NCBI GenBank assembly: GCA_000310025.1
Contig: FN649728.1
Span: 6,286,426 to 6,350,425, forward strand
DNA length: 64,000 nucleotides
Source of the DNA: Ectocarpus siliculosus
Taxonomy: Eukaryota; Sar; Phaeophyceae; Ectocarpales; Ectocarpaceae
Direction of reading: 5' to 3'
The notes beneath the pieces are model-generated. The model worked only from the letters and a program-made list of their open reading frames with translations, was not told the origin of the DNA and did not search any database. This document shows positions 12,009-23,115 of this stretch, in pieces. The stretch's first letter is position 1; each line of letters starts with the position of its first letter. The position numbers and the translations under genes are program-made.

Positions 12009-15000
12009 GCATCACTTTCGTTGCTATGAAGAACTTCGAATAGTGTCATACGGTCTCTGTATCTGTAATTCCCACATTTTAAACTCACGCCTGAGGGCGC
12101 GTTAGTCATGGGCTGAAACCAAGTGCATGAGCATCGACGAGCGAGAGATGCAGACATGTCGCCGATTTCTTCCGAAAACAAGGAAATACACCAAGGGGTC
12201 TTGATAAAGCGCCGGCGGGTGAGAGCGGTGTCGGGATCATTTCTTCTTGATTCTATTGCACAACCCCGGTGAATATCAAACGTTCTGGTGCGGACTTACG
12301 TCCCGGATGCGGGAAACACAATCACATTTCTTGCTCATGTTTCGGCGCATCACCCGTACGAACTGAAGAAGCAACGTGCAGTAGCGAACAAACGTCACGA
12401 GGGCGTTTGAAAGGGCTGCAGTAATGCGGAAGAGACGGAGCTGGGGGTAAAGGAGCTCTGCAGTGTGTGAGCATGGGACTGTAATGTTTTTGCGGGGTCT
12501 GCAGCGGTCTACGAGTGATACCAGCTAGGTCGAAATGCAAGCTTGGTTGAAATTTGACGAGTTTATCGAGGACGACGGCACCGGGCGTTGATGCCTGGCG
12601 GCAACTTGGTTTGCAGTAATCGCTGAAGTCGCTATTCTTACCATCTTTCGTTGTGCCGTATTCTGGACCCCTCTCTCTCTTTCCACTATCTGTCGGCGCT
12701 ATTCTCGTCATGCCCGGAGGAAGTAGAACGTGCCCGAAGGTAGGGTGGGCACAGGTGATTCTTCTGTATTGTCATTTTCGACGTGGTACATTCTGAGTTG
12801 CACTCAGCCCCATGGCACCGTTCATTGAATGCTTTCTGTGGTCACTTGCAAAGAACCTTGCGAAAATAGATCCTGGCGCGACAAACGTAACTAAACCTTT
12901 ATTTGAGTTTGATTTTCGACACCCCAGGCGCCACGTCAACGTCCCGGTTTGAACAAATAACCCCATGACTTTTCAAAGAGCTGCACGGTACGTGTAAAGA
13001 CAGCCTGCTGATCTTCCGCCTCTCTGCATGGTGTCAATCACGTGGTAGCAGAAGCGCATTGACAAGGAGAGCCACTGACGTTGGCTAGCCTTTCAGAAAT
13101 AAACAATCCCGAAACGGCCAGAGGGGTACAAAAGCGGTTGTGTACAAGTATTCATTTCGGCGACGTAGTCTCGTGAGGTTCCTGCGTGTCTGAGCTAAAC
13201 AATCAACGCGAGACAGGAGAACATGTCTTTTCGAGTTCTCTCAACCTTTCTTTGACAGTCCGCGTCTTCAGGCAAAGGGGGAGGGTCGAACCTATTGAAC
13301 ATTATCATGAATATTACCATGCAAGCCCTGCATTATTTCCCAGTAGTTTACGACGTGGTGGCACACGGGAAAAATAACCGCAGAGGCAGAACACGTGAAA
13401 CAGAACCCCATAAATTGCCCCCAAAGATGGTCTTTTACCTGACCCTGGTACTACAATCAATCCAGGTGGCTCTACCAACGCCTGACAGCTTCGACCCGCG
13501 GTAGGGTGGAGCTGACAGGGTGCCATGTAATCGGTTAAATTAGACCATACGACTAGTCAGCGCTGACTAGTCGGATGGTCTAATTTTACCGATTAAAAGA
13601 TATCCTCTGAGCTCGTTACCACCCGGCCGGATCACATGGGCTCGAGGCTTTGTGCGGCTTAATCACTGGGACTGAGAATAGGGATCTCCGGGATGTACCC
13701 CTCGCCATACGTTGCTGTCTTGCAATGGTAATTTTACGCAAAGAAAAAGTGATCCGGCCGGTATTCGAACTTCGTGCGGGTATCCTTTAATCAGTTAAAT
13801 TAGCCTGTCCGACTAGTCAGCGCTGACGAGTCGGATCGTCTAATTCTACCGATTACTATGGTAGCCACGGCTATCCTTCGACACGGAGGAAGTGTCTCGC
13901 ACGGTAAACGGTCCGAGACCACAATCAGAAATGACACACGATGAAGCGAACGCCTCGGGACGTCGCTGAAAACAGAGCGCCACGAAACTATCGGGACCCC
14001 TACTCGTGGTGTCGATTTAGAAGCCGAAAAACTACAATATTTGCGAACAAGAGCAAGCGTTCCGATTGTCGTTCTAGAATTCCTCAAACTTTCCAACAGG
14101 TTTGCCTTCGAAATGCGTTTGAATGTTTTTGGTATTCGGAGTGTTTGTTTTCACCTGTGGTTACATGCACCAGGAGACCGTCTCAACACGTAAATTCATA
14201 AGAGACAAATGTTCTTGGATTGTACGCGAAGAAGGAGGGCACAGCGCACTTTTACCATCCTTCCGGTGGATAGTGTACGTCCCCGCTTCGAAGGCGCACA
14301 TCATAAGTCAGCTCCCGCTTGAAAGACACAAAAAATCTCAGAAGCAGGGTGCCCCACAGATATCCAAAACAGGGGGGTGGCACTGTCTTGAGCATTCGGG
14401 ACCCCCAGGATCATGGTGAAGGACACCTTTCGAACTACACGGCACAATAGACAAGGCGAGCGATCTGCTGCTGCTGCCACCACTGCGTGTGGGTATGGAC
14501 AAATTCGGAGGACGTAGCTAGAAGTGCAATTGTTGTTTGAGTGTTCGTCTTTGGTCCATTTTCTTGAAACTAGGCTTATATTGGTAAATTGTATTTTGTG
14601 CTACCTGATATTGACCTCTGGGCAGGACCGATGCTCCACTTTGTTTGTCCATTGTATATTTGTCTGGCGTTGTGGGTTCTCCAACACTTCTAGTTTCGTT
14701 TCAGGTATAGTTTTGCTCCTTCCCTGTTTAGCAGGTATAGCCTGTGTGGCGCACAAGATGAACAGTATGTATCGTATCAGAGATTGTTCCAATGGCGGTT
14801 GGCTGTCTTTCTTTTATTTGGGGGGGGGGGGGGGGGCGTAATAATATGCATCTCGGCAAGGTGTTGAACGCCGGAACGACGCCAAAGCAATAGAGAAATA
14901 GTCCTAAGCCAACAGAAACAACAACAAAACAATGACAACAACAGATGCAAATGTGTGCCTCGTCCTGCAGCACTATACCCACTGTTCGAAGAATAATGTG

Positions 15001-15013
15001 GGTGGGGGGTGTA
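12009..15013. repeat. U1-like partial copy D
   Basis: This segment is collinear with about 2690-5460 of copy A. It is interrupted by the 328-bp MITE at 13528-13855. It ends near 15013, just after a G-rich tract, in sequence not seen elsewhere in the window. A homopolymer of about 17 G lies near 14821-14837. No gene is supported. Confidence 0.75.
13528..13855. mobile_element. Foldback MITE with a hairpin at each end
   Basis: This 328-bp element interrupts copy D at a position that is uninterrupted in U1 copies A (about 4297), B (28441), C (38964) and at 52450. The left 68 bp (13528-13595) form a palindrome of two 34-nt arms starting TAATCGG, with two mismatches. The right 68 bp (13788-13855) form a similar but more diverged palindrome ending CCGATTA. 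The two ends are also inverted copies of each other. Further inside, a second inverted pair contains GATCCGGCCGG. The flanks CCATG (13523-13527) and CTATG (13856-13860) look like a 5-bp target duplication with one change. It encodes nothing and would need a transposase in trans. Confidence 0.85.
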
Positions 15014-15185
15014 CTCATAGTCGTGCATGCCGTAGTCGTTAGACCATTGACCTCGCATCCTTACAAAGCCCGGACGGAGCACGCCGGGTTCTCACCGGAC
15101 CAGGCTCTCACATCACCAAGCGCGAAGCGCCGTGAGGTATTTGGCGAGTCGCATGAAGGGTGCGCTGCATCCTGCTAAGGGTGTT
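15014..15185. other. Unique spacer between U1-like and U2 segments
   Basis: This segment matches nothing else I can find in the window. It holds a weak polymerase III A-box-like stretch near 15032 and a GGTTC-containing stretch near 15087, but no foldable tRNA cloverleaf. It could be the remnant of a small insertion at the junction. Confidence 0.4.
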
Positions 15186-16909
15186 CGGCATCCCAACGGG
15201 GGTACTAGCGCGACCAGCAGTACCCTTCGAATAAAGATCAAGCCATGCAACCACTACGGTCTTAACGGAGAACGCCGGGAGGAATGATGGCGGGGTGGGG
15301 AAGCCCAAGAAACCTAACACAGACGTGAGCCCTCCACACGTAGGCATCTATCGCAACGGGGCTGGTATTGGTAGCACCTTCATCGCTGTGACTCGGCGCG
15401 TAAGTCCAAAACAACAACATTCAGTAAGGAGTATCACGGCACATCACAATGATTCTCGACTATATTCTTGCGCTCGTGCGAAGCCTTGGGGCATGCTTGT
15501 CATTTCGCACGGGAGTCTTTCGAATGCCAAAGACCCCAACCAAACGTGAGTGGTTCATTACGGAGTCGACGTGACGCATGGACGGTGCTCTCGCGGATGA
15601 TTTGCGATGAAGATTTTTCTGGACGTTTTCCTCCCTTGTTGTTCCCAACCCACACAGACTATACGCTAGAGCAAGTGTCGGCTTGAGTGAAAAACGCTGG
15701 CCAAATCATGAGCATGGGGGAAGGTGTAATGGGGAGCCCGAACGCTTCGTACTCCTGGTACAGCCTGGGGCTGCGAAAAACACATGTACCAGGAAACGTG
15801 ACAAAGGCCTCAGGCTCCTCGGAGAAGGGAGAACATTGGCCAATCCTCGCCTTGACCCTCTCGTTGATACCTACGTTGTTCCGCGTGGCCACAGGTCACC
15901 ACCGTGATCCACGGGCACTCTCAACGAGATAAGAGATGGTCAACCGTCGTGCGAGGAATACCCGCGTAACATTGTGTAGTTCCGCGATTCATGACCTAGA
16001 GGACACCGCTCTCATGGACATGCACCCACAATCTCATGCGAGGGAGAGGTCACCCACCACGCGTATGGGAAAATACAGTACATCGGATCAACACATCTTG
16101 CAAGTCGACAACGGGGGGCACTCAATGAACGAGCAAATACCTAAGCTATACTGCGCTGGAATAGATGCATGTCGGGCAAATCCAAGCCAACATGTCATCG
16201 AATACAACGTTCGGAGCCACCTGGTGCATTTCTACTTGGTGGTCGTTCACAAAATCACACCATACCAACCCTGGAGCGCTCGGCGTTCATGATTCGGGCC
16301 AGAAACCACCAGGATTGCACACAAATTCTCTAACGAAGCTCACGTGAATGAATGTGAAACACGTTACTCTTCCTAGGATACGCTGTCTAGGATACACTGT
16401 CGCCAACCCTTCGCGCAAATACCGCTGGATGGAGAAAGGACAACTTGCCGGGCTCCAGCAATTCCTTTCATTTCCATATTCTGGATTGCCACACTACCAA
16501 TGGCTGCCTCCCTCAATGGCATGTGTCCTGGACAATGACGGCACAATTTCGACGCAGGAAGCCCCCAATTGGTCAGCATCGTGCGATGCTTGCAGCCCGC
16601 ATTTGTGCTTGCTTTGAGCCCTCAATACACAGCGTTTCCCCCAACCAAATCCATAGGATGAGCATTCCCGTGCCGTTCACACCCTTGTCCCCCCTGAATA
16701 AAAAACGCTCGACCGACTACTGTGGTTGCAATGGCAGCTCTCTTTGCAAACCCCCAAGGACTAAGGCAGTTGGCCTGATCGGTCGGTCGAAAAAACCAAA
16801 ATCGAACTCGCCCCGGCCTCGAAGATGTGCACGCATGCAGTTTCTCTTTCCAGTCTCGGGATGGTATGGGAATTTGTTCTTCACTCAATCTCCGTGTCTG
16901 AGCAATGGC
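15186..16909. repeat. Repeat family U2, copy b
   Basis: The segment is collinear with 57390-59110 and nearly identical over long stretches. The match stops at 16909/16910 after GAGCAATGGCA. There copy d (59110) continues with TTCACTCC, while this copy enters the retrotransposon. The continuation is not found on the far side, so the insertion was accompanied or followed by loss of flanking sequence. No gene is supported. Confidence 0.85.
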
Positions 16910-17107
16910 AATCCCCGGCCTGCCCCCCCCGTCCCTGGGGTAGGCCGAGGTTCCGCAAGTGGATCTAGACCTCGAAAGACCACCCAGCAAAGACGGATAT
17001 ACGGTCCCTAGCACTGTTGAGAGGGGGATCCTGAGTTTGGCGGTTGGGAGTTACTGCTGTCGTGAGATCGGGGTAGCTCGTGAACCGCCAGCTTTGGTAG
17101 CTGCAAA

Positions 17108-17917
17108 ATGAGGCTGGATCCTAACGCCCCGGCTTGGACACCGGGGTTATGCAGCAGCAGAGAGCACGGTGAGGGTGGCGGAGTGACCGCACGCCGTGGG
17201 GGTATGCCCCAGAGAGAGGAAAGGAGAGAGTCCAGAGATGGAAGGCCACACCGCTCCGGGACAAGAAGACAACTCTATGGGAAACAAGGCAAGAACCGGG
17301 AAAACTATTACATTAGCCCGAGTGTTCGCAAAAAAATAGCAAAAAAACAAAAAAAGAGGGGGAGATGGAGGAGAAGGAGGGGTCGGGCGGCGCGTAGGCT
17401 AGCTAAGAGAGCAGCGCGCGCCGCGCGAAAGAGACAGCAGGGTCAACTTCTTCGGGTAGCAACCTGGAATGTGCGGACTTTGGCTGTAAACGGGGCCAAT
17501 GGATACGGGCGAGCCTACAGCATTCTACACGAGGCAGCGAGACAAAACGTATCGGTGGTAGGAATGCAGGAGACACGGAGGGAAGGTCGAACGGAATTTG
17601 CAGCAGCGGGTTTCCGGGTGTTCTGCTGTGGCACGGAGACTGGTGGAGTCCATGGTGTGGGGATAGCCGTCAAAGAGTCACTGTGCAAGACATCCACGTT
17701 CACTACGGAGTTTATCGACGAACGCCTTATGGCCATGTTTCTGTTAGCAGGCCACCGTGGAGCGGTCAACTTCGTAGCCGCGTATGCTCCAACCGAACCT
17801 TCAACCGCCGACAGCAAGCGCGCGTTCTGGGGAAAACTTGACAGTCTCGTGCGGAGGATCCCTTCCAAAGAATGTACGGGCGTGATGAGCTCAACGACAA
17901 TGGCATGCTACTGTTGA
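17108..17917 (+). pseudogene. Retrotransposon endonuclease domain, N-terminal part
   Basis: The frame opens at ATG 17108. Residues 1-115 are basic, with an Arg/Lys-rich block at about 74-112 that could bind nucleic acid. The EEP/AP-endonuclease fold starts at about residue 116 with ATWNVRTL (Asn121), followed by GMQETR (Glu155), HGVGIAV (182-188) and AYAPTE (225-230). These are the metal-binding and catalytic positions of the family, whose role is to nick target DNA for target-primed reverse transcription. After about residue 255 (PSKE) the frame runs into unrelated residues and a stop. The remainder of the domain continues in another frame at 17872. The D-x-N segment expected between the two parts is absent, so the enzyme is dead. 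Confidence 0.85.
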
Positions 17918-18900
17918 ATTTTGCAACGGAAAACAGGCTAGCTCTCACGAACACGTTCTTCGAGACACGCAAGGGCGGAATATGGCACACATACAACGGT
18001 GTGTCGGGAAACGATTGCAAGCGACTTGACTACATCCTGACAAGGCAGGCACATCACGGCCGAGTTTCTAACGTGGTTGTCACCCCCCAGCCGGTTCGCC
18101 CAGTCAAAGCAGACTCAGACCACAACATGGTAGTAGCCACCGTCAACCTCGGTGGCAGGCTTGCCCACAACCGTGCAGTCCGGACTAAACCCAAACAGCA
18201 GCAATTCAACCGACGGGAATTGCAGTTCGAAACAGCACGAGGTGCGGTGACTGATCGGTTCCTCCTCAACCTCGACACACGACTGGACGAACGAACAACC
18301 ACCGCCGCGAAATTGGTGACCGACTTTACCAATGCTCTCCTCGAAGCAGCACGGACAACCCTAGGGGAGGAACCGCGGAGACGTCGCACGCAGGGGTGGT
18401 GTGAGACCCCAGAGACGAGAGCAGCGCTGGAGGAGGCCCTTACCACACGGCGGGAAGCGCGCCGGGCGATGAGGGGCAACTGGAACTCAGCAACGTGGAG
18501 AACTCTCAAAGCAGCGTGTAAGGGAGTGGCTACAGCAGTCGAAACAGGCATTTATGCCCACCTGGACGGATATCTGACTGAACTCGAAGCAATCTACAAA
18601 GATCGCGACATGAGAGGACTGTACCAACACCTCAGCGGGAGACAAGCGGGGGGACAGCAGTTCGTCGCGGATGAGAACGGCGTGTTGCTCCGGAACAGGG
18701 GCGACATCCTCCAACGGCGGGCGAGATTCTTCAGCACCCTACTCAACACCAAATCCCCCACCCTGAACCCAGACATCATCGAACGAGTGACGCAGCGGCC
18801 AGCGACACGTGACAGTCAAACGGTTGGGAGAGGTGCCAGATCTCGAGGAGGTGGCACGGGCAGCGAAAGGCCTCAAGAACTGGAAGGCACCCGGCCATGA
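17872..18900 (+). pseudogene. Retrotransposon endonuclease C-terminal part and linker
   Basis: The ATG at 17872 is only the first Met in this frame and is not a real start. Residues 1-90 complete the EEP domain: RLDYIL (51-56) and SDHNMV (82-87), the latter holding the conserved Ser-Asp-His catalytic end. The following 200 residues form the helical linker typical between endonuclease and RT in these elements. Near 18800 the meaningful reading moves to another frame, where the RT begins, and the last 30 or so residues of this ORF are a shadow. The DNA match to the EEP fold is otherwise good, so the element may have died fairly recently. Confidence 0.8.
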
Positions 18901-20062
18901 CTCCCTCCCTGCCGAATTGCTCAAGATCGATGACGACGAACCCGTTGTCCTGAGACACCTCCATACCATCCTCGTCAAGGTGTGGAACGGAGGAGATATC
19001 CCCCAAGAGTGGAAGGACGCAACCATCAAGGTGCTGTACAAGAAGGGTGACCGGTCCAACTGTAACAACTACAGGGGGATTTCGCTACTATCTCACGTAG
19101 GCAAGGTTCCCATCAAGATCATCACCAACCGTCTAAGCGCCTTCTGCGAAGCCAACAACATCCTCCCGGAGGAACAGTGCGGATTCCGACCCGGGCGATC
19201 CACCGTCGACATGCTGTTTGTCGTGCGTCGCCTCCAGGAGCTGGGGCGGAGAAAGAAAATATCGCTCTACATGTGCTTCGTCGACTTGAAGAAGGCGCAT
19301 GATTCGGTCGACCGAGAGATGCTATGGAAGGTGCTGGCCAGGGCCGGGATTCCCGCGAAGCTAATCAAAGTCATCCGCCAATTCCACGATGGAATGCGGG
19401 CCCGGGTGCGCATGGACGACGGAGAACTATCGGACTGGTTCTTCGTCACACAGGGTGTGCGACAAGGATGTGTGCTATCCCCACTGCTGTTCAACATCTT
19501 CTTCGCCGAGGTCCTCGAGGTCGTCGTTATCCGATTCAGCGAGGATGATGTTGTTCTGCGGAATCTGGTGTGCTTGGAGGAGGGGAAGACGGAAACGGGG
19601 GGGGGGGAGGAGACACCCCTTGACCGAGTACGGAGGGCAGTATGGGGGATGCTGTATGCCGATGATGCCGGCGTCCTATCGAGGTCTGCAGAAGGACTGG
19701 CGAGAATGATGACCATCATCGTTGAGGTGTTCGGAGAGTTCGGGCTAATGTATCCCTCGAGGGAACCCGTGCTGAAAATGAGTGGCGCCGATGTTGCAGC
19801 AGAGGCTGCCGACGTCACCACTAGTGCGCAGGGCAGGGTGGACGACCTGGAGAGCGAAGTTTCAGGCCTGACGGACGAGGTACAGCAGCTGGCAGGACTG
19901 CTCCGAGCCGCTCTCGGAAAGTTAGAGAAGGAGGGGGAGTCCGGCGGCGCTGGGGTGGGCGCTGTCGTCACGGGCACTACGTCTGCCCTCGGTCTGCTGG
20001 AAGAGGGGCCGCACAACGGAGGAATCACGCCGCCCGCACAGCACGTGGGAAGAAGCACCTGA
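18809..20062 (+). pseudogene. Reverse transcriptase domain with a foreign C-terminal tail
   Basis: RT motifs appear in order: [13 protein letters not shown] (26-38), the KKGD...NYRGISLLS block (78-95), [11 protein letters not shown] (124-134), motif [13 protein letters not shown] (157-168, catalytic Asp159), motif [11 protein letters not shown] (216-225) and motif C YADD (283-286, codons 19655-19666). The palm is therefore complete. The usual thumb and C-terminal region should follow FGEFGLM (309-314), but from about residue 316 the sequence becomes an Ala/Glu/Leu-rich, coiled-coil-like stretch. It contains an internal ATG at 19778 and runs about 95 residues to the stop. That tail is unlike the family and probably comes from another element joined in frame. 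The first codons before GEVPDLEEV belong to the linker; the true upstream part is in the 17872 frame. Confidence 0.85.
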
Positions 20063-20065
20063 CCG

Positions 20066-20850
20066 GTAGCCAGGCTGGTATTGCCAAGGATCCCTGCTGG
20101 AGTGGACCCGGGCATAGGACCGGGCAGCCGGGAGGTCAGGCGGTCATCGTCCAAAGAGCAGCCTGCTGCGGTGGGCGCTTGCATGGACTACACGGCCGCA
20201 GAAGAGGTCATCAGCAGTAGGCCGGTTGCGGAATGCGAACCGGTGTGGGCATTTCAGATCCCTGCTTACGGTTGGTTTGGGAGATTCCAGAACACCGAAT
20301 ACCTCCACGGGATAGGCAGCGCAAGGTAGAGATACAGCCGCCGCTCGAGGCACTGGCCGAAGAGTCAGAGCAACGTACTCATCACGTCGAGAAAAGCTGT
20401 GCGGCGCTGGAGGGGGTGCCGCAGACAGCACACCAAGGGTGCCTGTTGACCGCGGGAAAGTGCTTGCGTCTAGAGAGCTGGGGCAGCATGCATCCCCACG
20501 ACGCCGTCGATGCGCCATCAAAACAACCAGGTGAAGCTAATCGTGGGGCCATGGGAAGAAGGACACGGTGGGGTAAGGCAGTAAATATTATCGGTGCAAC
20601 AAGCGGGGGCATCGGTCAGTATCGTGCAGATCCCGTAGGCAGCCCTGGCGATGGTGGTGGCGAGCGATGACGAAGAGCTAGGTATGGCATGTGAGGCCTT
20701 GAAAGATCAGGCGGGGGAAATACACTAGCGCGGGACACCGCGCGCGCTCCATCTACACACAGCAGCAGCGGCAGCAGCAGCAGCAGCATCAGATGATGAT
20801 GATGATGATGATGAAGATGGCACCATTGCAGCAGCGTGGAAGGGTGGAGA
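20066..20850. other. GC-rich sequence of unknown origin with a trinucleotide run
   Basis: Overlapping plus-strand frames at 20081-20329 and 20233-20670 are open, but GC-rich composition alone can explain this, and I recognise no domain. A CAG/CAT/GAT-type trinucleotide microsatellite lies at about 20759-20818. It may be the rest of the sequence joined to the RT tail. Confidence 0.4.
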
Positions 20851-21400
20851 CACAGAAACCGGCCGCAAGGCCGTGTGCCCATAGCTGCGGCGGAAGAGGC
20901 GTGGGGGGGCAACATTCAGAGAACACGGCGAGATGGTCGTGTGCCCACAGCCGCGACAGAAGGGGCGCGGGAGGGCAACAAGCAAAACAGCTCCGTGCCG
21001 CGCAACAAGGAGCGTGGGGAAGGGCATCATACTTGAACAATAATTCAGGCCCGTACATAGCCGCGACGGAAGGGGCGTGGGGGGGGGCAATGTTCACAGA
21101 ACACGGCGATATGGCCGTGTGCCCACAGCCGCCGCGACGGGAGGGGCGCGAGAGGGCAACAACCAAATAGCACGGCGGGAGGGCCGTGTGCTCACAGCTG
21201 AGGGCAACAACCAATGCAGCCCCATGGCGCGTCGGGAGGGCGTGGGGGGGAGGTAAACATTAGCCCAATGGCGCGTCGGACGGGGCGTGAGGCGGGGAGG
21301 AAATCGAAGCAGCCCCGTGGCGCGCCGAAAGGGGCGTGAGGGGGAACCCCGCGGCACGTCGGAAGGGGTGTGGGGGGGAGGGTACTTGCATCGAGGTGCT
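20851..21400 (+). repeat. Degenerate GC-rich minisatellite
   Basis: In the first half, blocks containing CGTGTGCCCACAGCCGCGAC-like sequence recur near 20875, 20940, 21050, 21117 and 21187. In the second half, four blocks of the form AGCCCC-x-TGGCGCGTCGG...GGGGCGTGAGGGGG start at 21218, 21262, 21311 and 21345, spaced 34-49 bp. Runs of up to nine G occur. The strong G/C skew keeps several frames open on both strands without indicating a gene. Confidence 0.75.
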
Positions 21401-22555
21401 AAAGCGGGAACTCCTTTTCTGGCGAAGCTACAGGCCGGGACGAGCGCTGGGAGGGGAGCAAACACGCATCGCAGTGCTGGATTAGCACTTCATTCTTGAC
21501 GGTATTTGGTGTTTGATGGTATTCGTAGCGAAGGTGGTGATCCTCGTTAGTTGTCATGAGTGCACTTTGGTTGAAGAGCCAGGGAGGGTGTTCCATGTTT
21601 CTCGGAGGCGTTCGCGTCCACATGTTCAGTATTTTCCTGGTAGTCATTTGGTTGAAACCTCTTGATTGCTGCCACGTAGGGCCGTTCTCTAGGTTGCGAA
21701 ATGTGCAGGAAAATGGGATACTGTTGGAACCGCTGAAGGAACGTATGAGAAAAAAATTGGGACACCAATGTTGTACGTCGACGAGAACAGAGGATTGTCG
21801 AAAAATGCATGCCGGTTATGCGTCGCTCAGAAAATGTTAGGTGATTGCCTTATGCCCCGGTGCGCTGTGTTACGTCAGCGAGGGGGGACGATTTTGATGT
21901 TTGTCTGATGTTTGTTTGAAGAGCAGGCAGTAGTGCAGTCGCATGGTAGTTGTTTGAACCAACTGCTCAGGATAGTCTTACGCTCTTGCTTACCAAGGAT
22001 CGGGATAGGCCGTCGTTGGAAACAGGGTTACGATCTTGGTACTTCATGCAGGAAGAATATGATAGCACGCCACCCACGTTTGTGGATGTAGATTCCGAGC
22101 GTGGAGTCTGGCGCGACTGGAAGTATGCATGTATTGATCCTGCTCTAGTAGCCCAACGTGACAGTGTCTGGTGGAACGGTAAATATTGGTGGGGGTTTTG
22201 ACCTGGAGGCTGGGTTTCCCCCTGTTATTTTTTTGCGTTGGTGTTTGTCCGTTTGCTTTTTTTGTCACATCCGGCGTGTGCATGCCCACTATTAGTGGTC
22301 ACTGGTGGTTAGTTACTAGCGTAGAGAACCAGGGAGGGTGTTCGTGTGTGCATGAGCGGATGAGAATATTCCAACGGGACTGTAGGAATTGGCTACGCGG
22401 ATAGGAATTGATAGTCCCCTGCGTTGGTTTCATGGTTGATCCACGGGGCTCGACCCTGCGGGAGTGCTTGCTGTGTCGTGGCACTCTCTCTCTCCCGCCG
22501 CGTCCTGATCGTGTCTGCTGTCCTAAATACAAGTGATACCATCATCTTCAACACA
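21401..22555. other. Unrecognised non-repeated sequence
   Basis: I see no gene, RNA or mobile element here. The short phrase CAGGGAGGGTGTTC occurs at 21581 and 22328. It belongs to the sequence that replaced the continuation of U2 copy b. Confidence 0.4.
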
Positions 22556-23115
22556 CTTCCAGCACGTAGTAAATCCCTCGCACGGTAAACGCTCCGAGGT
22601 CACAAACAAAAATGACACATGATGAAGCGAGCGCCTCCGGATGTCGTTGAAAACAGAGGGCCACGAAACCACTAGTACCCCTACCCGTGTCGCCGATTCC
22701 CAAGCCGGAAAAATCAAAATACGTGAGCGTTTCGATAGTCGTTCCAACGTTGAATAATGTCCAACACGTCTTGCATTTGATTTTCTGTTTTGAATGTTTA
22801 CTAATTGTTATTGGTCTCTTGTTTACGGGCATACGGTCTCTACACATACAATGGAGGACAACTGTTCTTGCATTGGCCGTAAGGAAGCTGGGCACAGAAG
22901 TGTTTAAATCCAGTCTTCGGGTGCCTTAGCTTGAAAATGATGAGTTGGAAAAAAGCAGTGGAATGCTACAGCACACAATAATAATCGATTTGGTTTCGTT
23001 TGTTTCACGTTGCACGCTTGCGGAATGGTAAGCAGAACAAACTGGTCGCACAGTTTCGACTGTTGTGACGTTTGCAGACATCACGCGAACCGAACAAAGA
23101 CAGAAACTGGTTGTA
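22556..23115. repeat. U2 fragment
   Basis: The segment matches about 48625-49170 and 56215-56760, beginning with CTCGCACGGTAAACGCTCCGAGG-type sequence. Both edges are abrupt. No gene is supported. Confidence 0.75.

Larger units (their letters stand above)
16910..20065 (+). mobile_element. Degenerate APE-RT non-LTR retrotransposon
   Basis: The element has about 200 bp of leader, an apurinic-endonuclease-like (EEP) domain, a linker and a reverse transcriptase, in three overlapping frames. The order endonuclease then RT with no separate ORF1, and the RT motif style ([21 protein letters not shown]), resemble RTE-like elements; the clade is inference. It cannot be autonomous as it stands: the endonuclease is interrupted by a deletion/frameshift near 17870, a second frameshift lies near 18800, and the normal part after the RT palm is replaced by unrelated coding-like sequence from about 19760. 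The 5' edge is fixed by loss of U2 homology at 16909. I cannot define the 3' end or a target duplication. Confidence 0.85.

Noticed and set aside
15020-15100. Possible tRNA gene or tRNA-derived SINE head
   Set aside because: There is an A-box-like GTAGTCGTTAGA and a GGTTC stretch at plausible spacing, but the B box is wrong after GGTTC and no acceptor stem pairs, so a cloverleaf cannot be drawn.
19267-20184. 305-codon minus-strand frame opposite the reverse transcriptase
   Set aside because: The plus strand carries all RT motifs in order; the antisense frame has none and follows from the GC-rich codon pattern.
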